Source: Geothrix sp. 21YS21S-4 (GTDB taxonomy: Bacteria; Acidobacteriota; Holophagae; Holophagales; Holophagaceae). Taken from it: 64,000 bases of DNA. How positions within the stretch are numbered: position 1 is the first letter of the stretch; each line of letters opens with the position of its first letter. Both the position numbers and the translations under genes were made by a program. Below are positions 42,408 through 51,552 of this stretch, piece after piece. The stretch is from the NCBI RefSeq assembly GCF_030845995.1, contig NZ_CP132719.1:2108001-2172000 (forward strand), read 5' to 3'. The notes under the pieces were generated by a model. That model made no database searches and was not told where the DNA came from. It saw nothing but the letters and a program-made list of their open reading frames with translations.

Positions 42408-43388
42408 ATGGAACAGACCCTGTCCCTCGAATTCCTGCGCGTGGTCGAACGGGCCGCCGTCGCCTGCGCCGCCTCCATCGGCCACGGCCGCCGCAAGCAC
42501 AGCGACCAGCTGGCCGTCGAAGCCATGCGGAAGGCCATGGAGACGGTGCGGATGGACGGGACCATCGTCATCGGCGAAGGCGAGCGGGACGAGGCGCCCA
42601 TGCTCTACATCGGCGAGAAGGTGGGCATGGGCGCCGGCCCCGACGGGATCCACCCCGCCGTGGACATCGCCGTGGACCCCCTGGAAGGGACCAACCTCTG
42701 CGCTACCGGCGCCGCCAACGCCATCGCGGTGCTGGCCGCCACGGAAAAGGGCGGGCTGCTGCACGCCCCGGACCTCTACATGGAGAAGCTGGTGGTGGGC
42801 CCCTCCGCCAAGGGGAAGGTGAGCCTGGACGCGCCGGTTCAGGAGAACCTCGACATCATCGCCAAGTCCCTGGACCGCCGCGTCTCCGAGATCACGGTCA
42901 GCGTCCTGGACCGCGAGCGCCACGCGCAGCTCATCGCCGACATCCGGAAGGCGGGGGCCCGCATCCAGCTCATCGGCGACGGCGACTTGAGCGCCGCCAT
43001 CAGCGCGGCCGTGAGCGGAACCGGCATCCACGCGGTCATGGGGACCGGCGGCGCCCCGGAAGGCGTGCTGTCCGCCGCCGCGCTGAAGTGCCTCAACGGG
43101 GAGATCCAGGGCCGCCTCAAGGTGGACACCAACACCGCCAGCCGCGAGAAGGCGGAGGCCATGGGCGTGGATTTCGGCCGGATCTACCTCACCGACGACC
43201 TCTGCCCGGGCAAGGAAGTGGTGTTCGCCGCCTGCGGCGTCACCGACGGCAACCTCCTCCAGGGCGTGCGCCACTTCGGCCACGGCGTGCGGACCTCCAG
43301 CCTGATCCTCACCTACGGCGCCCACCAGGTGCGCTTCATCGACACGGTCCACATCAAGGACGGCGAGACGGTGACTGTCCGGTTCTAG
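42408..43388 (+). CDS. glpX: Class II fructose-1,6-bisphosphatase (GlpX)
   Basis: This enzyme hydrolyses fructose-1,6-bisphosphate in gluconeogenesis. The 326-residue product shows family motifs [35 protein letters not shown] (lithium-sensitive phosphatase metal site), and DGDLSAAI. The [15 protein letters not shown] segment binds the phosphate. GGGAG precedes the ATG. It lies 45 bp after cutA and 10 bp before a DUF4442 gene, likely one transcript. Confidence 0.96.
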   Translation: MEQTLSLEFLRVVERAAVACAASIGHGRRKHSDQLAVEAMRKAMETVRMDGTIVIGEGERDEAPMLYIGEKVGMGAGPDGIHPAVDIAVDPLEGTNLCATGAANAIAVLAATEKGGLLHAPDLYMEKLVVGPSAKGKVSLDAPVQENLDIIAKSLDRRVSEITVSVLDRERHAQLIADIRKAGARIQLIGDGDLSAAISAAVSGTGIHAVMGTGGAPEGVLSAAALKCLNGEIQGRLKVDTNTASREKAEAMGVDFGRIYLTDDLCPGKEVVFAACGVTDGNLLQGVRHFGHGVRTSSLILTYGAHQVRFIDTVHIKDGETVTVRF

Positions 43389-43398
43389 CGAACCTTCC

Positions 43399-43860
43399 GT
43401 GGGCGAATCCCTCCGCACCCGCCTGTTCCGCTGGGCCTTCAACTTGTGGCCCTGCTTCCGGGGCACGGGCGCGCGGGTGACGTCCATCGCCGCGGACTGG
43501 TCGGAGATCCGCCTGCGGCTTCCCCTCTCCTGGCGGACCCGGAACTACGTGGGGACCATCTTCGGCGGCAGCCTCTACGCCGCCGTGGACCCCTTCTACA
43601 TGCTGATGCTGATCCACCGGCTGGGGCCCGAATTCGTGGTGTGGGACAAGGCCGCCGCCATCCGGTTCCGCCGGCCGGGCCGCACCACCCTCTTCGCGGC
43701 GTTCCGCCTGGAGGAAGCCGAAGTCGACGAGATCCGCCGCCTGCTGCAGGAGCAGCCGAAAGTGGACCGGACCTACACCGTGGAACTGCGAGATGCGGAA
43801 GGCGTCGTTCACGCGGAAATACAGAAAGTGATCCACATATCCCACCAAATGACTTCCTGA
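43399..43860 (+). CDS. DUF4442 hot-dog-fold protein (copy 2)
   Basis: A 153-residue paralogue of the 35.5-kb gene. The shared core is TRNYVGTIFGGSLYAAVDP. A tryptophan-rich N-terminus (FRWAFNLWPCF) and a terminal strand TYTVELRDAEGVVHAEIQK complete a single hot-dog domain. A thioesterase-like fold is likely; substrate unknown. GTG start, 10 nt after glpX. Confidence 0.75.
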   Translation: MGESLRTRLFRWAFNLWPCFRGTGARVTSIAADWSEIRLRLPLSWRTRNYVGTIFGGSLYAAVDPFYMLMLIHRLGPEFVVWDKAAAIRFRRPGRTTLFAAFRLEEAEVDEIRRLLQEQPKVDRTYTVELRDAEGVVHAEIQKVIHISHQMTS

Positions 43861-43892
43861 TAGGCTTTTACCCTCAACTTACGAGGTCATCC

Positions 43893-45917
43893 ATGGCTGT
43901 TTCTCTCCGCGCCTCCCTGTGCTTGGGGCTGGGCCTGGCCGCCCTGTCGGTGGGAGCCCAGTCCAAGCCCGGGATCGACCCCGTCAACCTGGATACCGCC
44001 GTCCGGCCCTGCGACGACTTCTACGCCTTTGCCAACGGGGGCTGGCTGAAGACCCACGCCCTGCCCGCGGACAAGTCCCGCTACGGAACCATGGAGGAGC
44101 TGAGCGAGGGGAACCGGGCCATCCTCAAGCGGATCCTGGAGGAGACCAGCGCGAAGCGGGACTGGGCCAAGGGGAGCGTGCAGCAGAAGGTGGGTGATTT
44201 CTACGCCGCCGGCATGGACGAGGCCGCCATCGAGAGGCGGGGGCTGGCTCCCCTCAAGCCGATCCTCGCGTCCATCGAGGGCCTGAAGGACGTGCAGCGC
44301 TTGCCCGGGCTGCTGGCGGACCTCCACGCGCAGGGCCTGCCCGGAGGCTTCGCCTTCTTCGTCCGCCAGGACGCCAAGGCCTCCACGCGGTACTTGGGCT
44401 ATCTGAATCAGGGCGGAACGGGGCTCCCCGACCGCGACTACTACCTGAAGGACGATGTCCGCAGCCGGGAGATCCGCGCGAAGTACGAGGCCCACGTGGC
44501 GAAGGTCCTGACGCTGGCGGGCGACGCGCCGGACCTGGCGCGGGCCAGGGCGCGCGTGGTGCTCGACCTGGAGACCCGCCTGGCCGAGGCCCAGTGGACC
44601 CGCGTGGAGATGCGGAATCCCCAGAAGACCTACAACAAGCGCACCCTCGCCCAAGTGGCTGACGAAGCTCCGGGCTTCGACTGGAAGGCCTACTTCCGGG
44701 CCCGGGGCGTGAAGCTGGAGGAGCTGAACCTCACCCAGCCCTCCTTCTTCCGGGCCTTCGGCAAGGTGGTTTCGGAAGTCCCCGCGCCCCAGTGGCGCAC
44801 CTACCTCCGCTGGCAGGCCCTCAATGCCACGGCGCACCAGCTGCCGAAGGCCTTCGGCGACGAGTCCTTCGCCTTCCACGGCCGGATCCTCAACGGCACG
44901 CCCGAGCAGGAACCCCGGGCCAAGCGCGTCGAAGCCGCCACGGACGGCACCCTGGGCGAGGCCCTGGGCCAGCTCTACGTGAAGGTGGCCTTCCCGCCCG
45001 AATCCAAGAAGAAGGTGCTGGAGCTGGTGGAGAACCTCCGCGGGGCCCTGCGCGAACGGATCGAAGGGCTGGGCTGGATGAGCGCGGAGACCAAGGTCCA
45101 GGCCCTGCGGAAGCTGCAGGCCTTCGGCGTGAAGATCGGCTATCCCGACACCTGGAAGACCTACGCCTTCGACGTGAGGCGGGACGACTACTTCGGCAAC
45201 GTGAGGCGGGGCGCGGCGTTCCGCATCCGCGAGAACCTGGCCAAATTAGGCAAGCCCATCGACCGCGGGGAGTGGAGCATGACGCCTCCCACCGTGAACG
45301 CCTACTACAGCTCCACCATGAACGAGATCGTGTTTCCGGCGGGGATCCTCCAGCCGCCCTTCTTCGATCCCAAGGCCGATGACGCCGTGAACTACGGCGC
45401 CCTGGGTTTCGTCATCGGCCACGAGATGACGCACGGGTTCGACGACAGCGGCAGCCAGTTCGACGCCGACGGCAACCTCCAGAACTGGTGGACCGACGCC
45501 GACCGCAAGGCCTACGAGGCCCGGACCGACCTGGTGGTGAAGCAGTACGACGCCTACGAGCCGCTGAAGGGCGAGCACGTGAACGGCAAGCTGACCCTCG
45601 GCGAGAACATCGCCGACATCGGCGGGCTCAAGATCGCCTTCGCCGCCTACCGGAACCGCCTGAAGGGCAAACCCGAGCCCGCCTCCATCGACGGGTTCAC
45701 CGGCCCCCAGCGGTTCTTCCTCGGCGCCGCCACGGTCTGGCGCAACCACATCCGCGAGGCGGCGCTGTCCGTCCGCCTCAAGACCGATCCCCACAGTCCC
45801 GGCCGCCAGCGGGTGAACGGGCCCCTGTCCAACCTCCCCGAATTCTACGAAGCCTTCGGCTGCGCCGACGGCGAGGCCATGAAGCGCGACGCGAAGGTCC
45901 GCCCGGCCATCTGGTGA
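43893..45917 (+). CDS. M13 family zinc metallopeptidase (neprilysin-like), copy 1
   Basis: An exported 674-residue endopeptidase that cuts oligopeptides. The signal peptide ends near GAQS. Zinc ligands are in HEMTH (His510, His514), with the third ligand Glu571 in ENIADIGG. The substrate-binding NAYY motif (VNAYYSSTMNEIVFPAGIL) and the C-terminal VNGPLSNLPEFYEAFGC are present. GAGGT precedes the ATG. A second M13 gene follows after 29 bp. Confidence 0.95.
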   Translation: MAVSLRASLCLGLGLAALSVGAQSKPGIDPVNLDTAVRPCDDFYAFANGGWLKTHALPADKSRYGTMEELSEGNRAILKRILEETSAKRDWAKGSVQQKVGDFYAAGMDEAAIERRGLAPLKPILASIEGLKDVQRLPGLLADLHAQGLPGGFAFFVRQDAKASTRYLGYLNQGGTGLPDRDYYLKDDVRSREIRAKYEAHVAKVLTLAGDAPDLARARARVVLDLETRLAEAQWTRVEMRNPQKTYNKRTLAQVADEAPGFDWKAYFRARGVKLEELNLTQPSFFRAFGKVVSEVPAPQWRTYLRWQALNATAHQLPKAFGDESFAFHGRILNGTPEQEPRAKRVEAATDGTLGEALGQLYVKVAFPPESKKKVLELVENLRGALRERIEGLGWMSAETKVQALRKLQAFGVKIGYPDTWKTYAFDVRRDDYFGNVRRGAAFRIRENLAKLGKPIDRGEWSMTPPTVNAYYSSTMNEIVFPAGILQPPFFDPKADDAVNYGALGFVIGHEMTHGFDDSGSQFDADGNLQNWWTDADRKAYEARTDLVVKQYDAYEPLKGEHVNGKLTLGENIADIGGLKIAFAAYRNRLKGKPEPASIDGFTGPQRFFLGAATVWRNHIREAALSVRLKTDPHSPGRQRVNGPLSNLPEFYEAFGCADGEAMKRDAKVRPAIW

Positions 45918-45946
45918 TCTCCGCGCTCCGGAGAAAGGAAACGATC

Positions 45947-47953
45947 TTGAAGACCCGACCCGCCCTCCTTGCCGTGGCGCTGCTGGCGCCCCTTTCCGCC
46001 CAGACGGCCTATCACGGGTTCAACCCCGCGAACATGGACCTCTCGGTCAAGCCCACCCAGGACTTCTTCCAGTACGCCGTGGGCGGCTGGGCCAAGCGCA
46101 CCCCCATCCCCGCGGAGTACGACCGCTACGGCGTGGACCAGGAGATCGACGCCCGCACCCACCGGATCCTGAAGGAGATCCTGGAAGCCGCCGCCGTCGC
46201 CAAGGGCGCACCGGGCTCGGAAACCCAGAAGGCCGGCGATTTCTACTCCAGCGGAATGGACGAGGCCGGCATCGAGGCGCAGGGCATCGCGCCCCTCAAG
46301 CCATGCTTCGCGCGCATCGACGGGGTGAAGGACGCCGCGTCCTTGGCTCCCGTCCTGGCGGACCTCCACCGGATCGGCGCCTACGCCGGGTTCTACTTCG
46401 GCGTCGAACAGGACGACAAGGAGAGCAGCCGCTACTCCATGGTGCTGGGCCAGGGCGGGCTGGGCCTGCCGGACCGCGACTACTACCTGAAGGACGATCC
46501 CAAATCGAAGGAGCTGCTGGCCGCCTACCGCGCCCACGTGGCGAAGATCCTGGGCCTGGCGGGCTGCGATCCCAAGGACGCCGACCGCGTCCTGGCCCTG
46601 GAAACCCGCCTCGCCAAGGCCAGCATGAGCCGCGTCGAGCAGCGCGATCCCAACGCCGTCTACCACGCCCTGACGCCGGCGCAGCTGAAGGCCGCGGCTC
46701 CGGGCTTCCCCATCGACGCCTACCTCAAGGCCCTGGGCACCGCCGCGCCGGATCGCTTCGTGGTCCGCCAACCGGCCTTCCTGGCCGAACTGGGGAAGGC
46801 CATGCAGGAGGTTCCCGCGGACCAGTGGCGCGTCTACCTGCGCTGGACCCTCCTCCGCAGCGCCGCCCCGGCGCTGCCCAAGGCCTTCGAGCAGGAGGCC
46901 TTCGCCTTCTACGGCACGCGGCTCCAGGGCACCACCGCCCAGCACCCGCGGTGGAAGCGCGTGATGTTCGCGGCGGACCGCGGGCTGGGCGAGGCTCTGG
47001 GTAAGCTCTACGTCCAGCAGGCCTTCCCCGCCGCCAGCAAGGCCAAGGTTCTGGAGATGGTGGAGAACCTCCGCGCCGCCCTGAAGGTCCGCATCGAGGG
47101 CCTGGCCTGGATGAGCGCCCCCACCAAGGCCAAGGCCCAGCAGAAGCTCGCGGCCATGCGGGTGAAGATCGGCTATCCCGACGTCTGGCGCGACTACGCC
47201 AAGCTCGACCTCAAGCGCCAGCCCTACGTCCTGAACGTGCTGGAGACGCGGCGCTTCGAGTTCCAGCGGCGGCTGGCGAACCTCGGCCGGCCCATCGACC
47301 GCAACGAGTGGGAGATGACGCCCCAGACCAACAACGCCTACTACAGCCCCACCATGAACGAGATCGTGTTCCCCGCGGGCATCCTCCAGCCGCCCTACTT
47401 CGATCCCGCCTCGGACGACGCCGTGAACTACGGCAACATCGGCGCCACGATCGGGCACGAGATGACGCACGGGTTCGACGACGAGGGCCGCCAGTTCGAT
47501 GCCGACGGCAACCTCAAGAGCTGGTGGACCGCCGAGGACGAGAAGGCCTACAACGTCCGCGCGGAACTGGTGGTGAAGCAGTTCGACGCCTTCGAGCCCC
47601 TGCCCGGCCTCAAGCTCAACGGCCGCCTCACCCTGGGCGAGAACATCGCCGACCTCGGCGGGCTCAAGCTGGCGTGGGACGCGTGGAAGCTCAGCCAGAA
47701 GGGCAAGCCTCCCGTCGGCAAGATCGAGGGCTTCACGCCGGAGCAGCGGTTCTTCCTGGGCTACGCCGAGACCTGGCGCACCCTCACCCGCGAGGAGGCC
47801 GCCCGCCTGCGCGTCGTCACCGATCCCCACAGCCCCGCCAAGTTCCGCGTCAACGGGCCCCTGGCCAACCTGCCGGAGTTCTACGGCGCCTTCGGCTGCC
47901 AGGACGGCGATCCCATGAAGCGGCCCGAGAAGGACCGCCCGGCCATCTGGTAG
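45947..47953 (+). CDS. M13 family zinc metallopeptidase, copy 2
   Basis: A 668-residue paralogue of the preceding gene, collinear along its whole length. Zinc site HEMTH (His504, His508) and ENIADLGG (Glu565) are intact, as is NNAYYSPTMNEIVFPAGIL. The start is TTG, supported by AAAGGA 6 nt upstream and by the signal peptide it opens (KTRPALLAVALLAPLSAQ); no ATG gives that signal. The pair is likely a tandem duplication with diverged specificity. Confidence 0.93.
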   Translation: MKTRPALLAVALLAPLSAQTAYHGFNPANMDLSVKPTQDFFQYAVGGWAKRTPIPAEYDRYGVDQEIDARTHRILKEILEAAAVAKGAPGSETQKAGDFYSSGMDEAGIEAQGIAPLKPCFARIDGVKDAASLAPVLADLHRIGAYAGFYFGVEQDDKESSRYSMVLGQGGLGLPDRDYYLKDDPKSKELLAAYRAHVAKILGLAGCDPKDADRVLALETRLAKASMSRVEQRDPNAVYHALTPAQLKAAAPGFPIDAYLKALGTAAPDRFVVRQPAFLAELGKAMQEVPADQWRVYLRWTLLRSAAPALPKAFEQEAFAFYGTRLQGTTAQHPRWKRVMFAADRGLGEALGKLYVQQAFPAASKAKVLEMVENLRAALKVRIEGLAWMSAPTKAKAQQKLAAMRVKIGYPDVWRDYAKLDLKRQPYVLNVLETRRFEFQRRLANLGRPIDRNEWEMTPQTNNAYYSPTMNEIVFPAGILQPPYFDPASDDAVNYGNIGATIGHEMTHGFDDEGRQFDADGNLKSWWTAEDEKAYNVRAELVVKQFDAFEPLPGLKLNGRLTLGENIADLGGLKLAWDAWKLSQKGKPPVGKIEGFTPEQRFFLGYAETWRTLTREEAARLRVVTDPHSPAKFRVNGPLANLPEFYGAFGCQDGDPMKRPEKDRPAIW

Positions 47954-47988
47954 CCTCCTCCCTGCACTCCGTAGCCACAAGGATTCCC

Positions 47989-49638
47989 ATGCGATTCAGA
48001 CCCCTCGTCCTCCTCGGGACCCTCCTCGCCGCCGGCGCGGCCCTGGAGGCCTGCACCAACCTGCTCGTGACCAAGGGCGCGAGCAAGGACGGCTCCACCA
48101 TGATCACCTACGCCGCCGACAGCCATACGCTCTACGGCGAGCTGTACTTCAAGCGCGGCGGGCGCCACCTCGCCGGCGAGCTGCGCGACATCCGCGAGTG
48201 GGACAGCGGCTTCACCTTCGACACCGGCAAGCTGCTGGGCCGTATCCCCGAGGCCGCCGTCACCTACACCCGCGTGGGCAACATGAACGAGCACCAGCTC
48301 ACCATCGCCGAGACCACTTTCGGCGGGCGGAAGGAGCTGGCGGGCCCCAGCGGGATCATCGACTACGGCAGCCTGATCTACATCGCCCTCGAGCGCGCCA
48401 AGACCGCCCGTGAAGCCATCGACGTGATGACGCAGCTGACGGAGGAATTCGGCTACGCCAGCACCGGCGAGAGCTTCTCCATCGCCGATCCCAACGAGGT
48501 GTGGATCCTCGAAATGGTCGGCCGCGGCAAGGGCCAGAAGGGCTCCCTGTGGGTGGCGTACAAGCTCCCCGACGGGACCATCAGCGCCCACGCCAACCAG
48601 GCCCGCATCCGCCAGTTCCCGCTGAACGACGCCAAGACCGCGATCTACAGCAAGGACCTCATCTCCTTCGCCCGCGACAAGGGCTGGCACAAGGGCGGAG
48701 ACGCGGCCTTCAGCTTCGCCGACGCCTACGCGCCCCTCACCTTTGGCGCCCTCCGCGCCTGCGAGGCCCGGGTGTGGAGCATCTTCAACCGCGCCGCCAA
48801 GAGCCAGAAGATCCCCATGGATTTCGTGAAGGCGGAAAAGGGCGCCAAGCCCATGCCGCTGTTCGTCAAGCCCGACCAGAAGCTGGACGTGCGCGACGCC
48901 ATGGAGCTGATGCGCGACCACTATGAAGGCACAGATTTCGACATGACCAAGGACGTGGGCGCCGGCCCCTACAAGCTGCCCTACCGGTGGCGGCCCATGG
49001 GCTTCAAGATCGACGGCCAGGATTACGTCCACGAGCGCGCCATCAGCACCCAGCAGACCGGCTTCTCCTTCGTGAGCCAGGCCCGGAGCTGGATGCCCGA
49101 TCCCGTCGGCGGCGTCCTGTGGTTCGGCGTGGACGACACCTACACCACGGTCTACGTCCCCATCTCCTGCGGAATCAAGGAAGCGCCCCGGGCCTTCGCC
49201 ATGGGCACCGGCAACTTCGATTCATTCAGCTGGGACAGCGCCTTCTGGACCTTCAACTTCGTGAGCAACTACACCTACACGCGCTGGAGCGACATGATCG
49301 TCGACGTCCAGAAGGTGCAGCGCGAGTTCGAGGGCCGCTACGCCGCCGACCAGGCGGAAGTGGACCGCACCGCCCTGGAGCTGTACAAGCAGAACCCCGC
49401 CGCCGCCCGCGACTACCTCACCCAGTACGCCGCCCGGGAGACCGACGAACTGATGGGCCGCTGGAAGAAGCTGGGCGAATTCCTGATCTGGAAATACCTG
49501 GATGGCAACGTCCGCAACGAGAAGGGCGAAGTCACCCACCCCAAGGCTCCCGAGGACTGGCTGCGCTGCATCGTCAAGGACCACGGCGACGCCATCAAGG
49601 TCAAGAAGGTGGAAGGGCTCGCGCCCGACGAGGAATGA
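47989..49638 (+). CDS. Peptidase C69 family dipeptidase
   Basis: An Ntn-fold dipeptidase (PepD/DipA-type) of 549 residues. Cys22, right after a signal-like leader (LVLLGTLLAAGAALEAC), is the expected N-terminal nucleophile after processing. Family-like stretches include GSTMITYAADSH, NEHQLTIAETTFGGRKEL and NEVWILEMVG. AAGGA lies 7 nt before the ATG. It lies 35 bp after the M13 pair in a co-oriented peptide-degradation run. A terminator follows. Confidence 0.93.
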   Translation: MRFRPLVLLGTLLAAGAALEACTNLLVTKGASKDGSTMITYAADSHTLYGELYFKRGGRHLAGELRDIREWDSGFTFDTGKLLGRIPEAAVTYTRVGNMNEHQLTIAETTFGGRKELAGPSGIIDYGSLIYIALERAKTAREAIDVMTQLTEEFGYASTGESFSIADPNEVWILEMVGRGKGQKGSLWVAYKLPDGTISAHANQARIRQFPLNDAKTAIYSKDLISFARDKGWHKGGDAAFSFADAYAPLTFGALRACEARVWSIFNRAAKSQKIPMDFVKAEKGAKPMPLFVKPDQKLDVRDAMELMRDHYEGTDFDMTKDVGAGPYKLPYRWRPMGFKIDGQDYVHERAISTQQTGFSFVSQARSWMPDPVGGVLWFGVDDTYTTVYVPISCGIKEAPRAFAMGTGNFDSFSWDSAFWTFNFVSNYTYTRWSDMIVDVQKVQREFEGRYAADQAEVDRTALELYKQNPAAARDYLTQYAARETDELMGRWKKLGEFLIWKYLDGNVRNEKGEVTHPKAPEDWLRCIVKDHGDAIKVKKVEGLAPDEE

Positions 49639-49665
49639 CCCGGGCCAAAGCCCCTCGATTCCAGG

Positions 49666-49692
49666 AAAGGCCCCGCGATGCGGGGCCTTTCC
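49666..49692 (+). terminator. Rho-independent terminator after the C69 gene
   Basis: Stem AAAGGCCCCG / CGGGGCCTTT with a 5-nt loop, followed by TCC. Separates the M13-C69 transcript from the M1 gene. Confidence 0.8.
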
Positions 49693-49758
49693 GCATCCAC
49701 TTGTGACCTCCGGCCGTTCGCTCCCCGTGGGATGATGGCGGGTTTTCCCGAGGTCTCC

Positions 49759-51537
49759 ATGCGCCGTCCCGATCCGCATTCCTACTACGATTCCACGCAG
49801 CCGAAGACCCGGCGCCTCCGCCTGAAGCTGGGGGTGGATTTCGCCGAGAAGCGGATCGACGGCGAGGCGATCCTCGAATTCGGCCGACCCGGCTCCGGCT
49901 CCCTGGACCTCGACACCAAGGGATTGGAGATCCGGAGCGTCCATGTCCCGGGCCAGGGCCCCATCCCCTGGGAACTGGGGGAGGCCGATCCCATCCTCGG
50001 CAACCGCCTCCGCATCCAACTGCCGCCGGATGCCCAGGAAGTGGCCATCGCCTACCGCACGGCCCCGGACGCCATGGCCCTCCAGTGGCTGGAGCCGGAG
50101 CAGACCGAAGGGAAGGTCGCGCCCTACCTGTTCAGCCAGTGCCAGCAGATCCACGCGCGGACCATGGTCCCCTGCCAGGACACGCCCACGGTGCGGGTGT
50201 CCTACCAGGCCGAGGTGACCGTCCCTGACGGCCTCACCGCCGTGATGTCCGCCGGCCCGACCGGGGACGAGCGCACCCGCGACGGCCGCCGCGTGTTCCG
50301 CTTCGCCATGCCCCAGCCCATCCCGTCCTACCTCCTGGCCCTGGCCGTGGGACGGCTGGAATCCCGCGACCTCAGTCCCCGCGCGCGGGTGTGGGCCGAG
50401 CCGGAAACGGTGGAGGCCGCCGCCTGGGAATTCGCGGGCGTGGAGGACATGATCCTCAAGGCGGAGGGCCTGTTCGGACCCTATCCCTGGGACCGCTACG
50501 ACATGCTGGTCCTGCCCCCCTCCTTCCCCTACGGCGGGATGGAAAACCCCCGCATGACCTTCCTCACGCCCACCCTGCTGGCCGGGGACCGCAGCCTGGT
50601 GGACGTGGTCGCCCACGAGCTGGCCCACAGCTGGACCGGCAACCTCGTGACCAACGCCGGGATGGAGCACTTCTGGCTGAACGAGGGCTTCACCGTGTGG
50701 GCCGAGCGCCGGATCCTGCGCATCCTCCACGGGGAGGACGCCGCCGCCCTGGGCTGGGCCACGGGCCAGAAGGCCCTGGAGGAGAGCCTCGCGCGATTCA
50801 AGGACCAGCCGCAGCTCACGGTCCTGCGGATGCACCTGGACGGCGTGGATCCCGACGACGCCTTCTCCAGCATCCCGTATGAAAAGGGCGCCCGCCTGGT
50901 GGCGGCCCTGGAGCGGGAGGTCGGCGAGGAGCGCTTCCTCCGCTTCCTCCGCGAATACATGGACGCCTTCCGCTTCACCTCGATCACCACCGAGCAGTTC
51001 TGCACCTTCGCGGCGGCCAAGCTGCCCGGCGCGCTGGAGGCCGTGGACGCCCGCGCCTACCTCGACCGCCCCGGCATGCCCGCCACCGCGCCCGAGTTCC
51101 GCAGCGTCCAGCTCGACACCCTCACGGTGCTGGCGGAGAGCTGGAAGGACGGCGGCCGGCCCAGCCTCCATCAGATCGCCAGCTGGAAGCCCTCGGAACT
51201 GCTGGTCTACCTCCAGAAGCTGCCCCGCGACCTGTCCGTCGCCGACTGCGCGTGGCTGGACGAGCACTTCCACCTGATGGGCCGCGGCAACCACGAGATC
51301 CTGGTGGAGTGGCTCACCCTGGCCGCCGCCGCCGACTACGAGCCCGCCTTCTCCAAGATCCGCGAGGTCCTCACCCGCGTGGGCCGGATGAAATACCTGC
51401 GCCCCCTCTACGGCGCCCTGGGCCGCCACGCCCGCACCCGCACCCTGGCGCGCGAGATCTTCGCCGCCGCCAGCCCCGGCTACCACGGCCTCTCCCGGCG
51501 CGTCGTGCAGTCCGTGCTCGAAGCCTACGCCGCCTAG
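49759..51537 (+). CDS. M1 family aminopeptidase (leukotriene A4 hydrolase-like)
   Basis: A 592-residue zinc aminopeptidase. GGMEN (259-263) binds the substrate N-terminus; HELAH (His286, Glu287, His290) with Glu309 in WLNEG forms the zinc site. The C-terminal helical domain resembles LTA4 hydrolase (HEILVEWLTLAAAADYEPAFSKIREVL partly quoted: EWLTLAAAADYEPAFSKI). No signal peptide: cytoplasmic. GAGGT precedes the chosen ATG; longer in-frame starts were rejected. OPT transporter follows after 15 bp. Confidence 0.95.
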   Translation: MRRPDPHSYYDSTQPKTRRLRLKLGVDFAEKRIDGEAILEFGRPGSGSLDLDTKGLEIRSVHVPGQGPIPWELGEADPILGNRLRIQLPPDAQEVAIAYRTAPDAMALQWLEPEQTEGKVAPYLFSQCQQIHARTMVPCQDTPTVRVSYQAEVTVPDGLTAVMSAGPTGDERTRDGRRVFRFAMPQPIPSYLLALAVGRLESRDLSPRARVWAEPETVEAAAWEFAGVEDMILKAEGLFGPYPWDRYDMLVLPPSFPYGGMENPRMTFLTPTLLAGDRSLVDVVAHELAHSWTGNLVTNAGMEHFWLNEGFTVWAERRILRILHGEDAAALGWATGQKALEESLARFKDQPQLTVLRMHLDGVDPDDAFSSIPYEKGARLVAALEREVGEERFLRFLREYMDAFRFTSITTEQFCTFAAAKLPGALEAVDARAYLDRPGMPATAPEFRSVQLDTLTVLAESWKDGGRPSLHQIASWKPSELLVYLQKLPRDLSVADCAWLDEHFHLMGRGNHEILVEWLTLAAAADYEPAFSKIREVLTRVGRMKYLRPLYGALGRHARTRTLAREIFAAASPGYHGLSRRVVQSVLEAYAA

Positions 51538-51552
51538 CGCCCAGGAGCCCCC

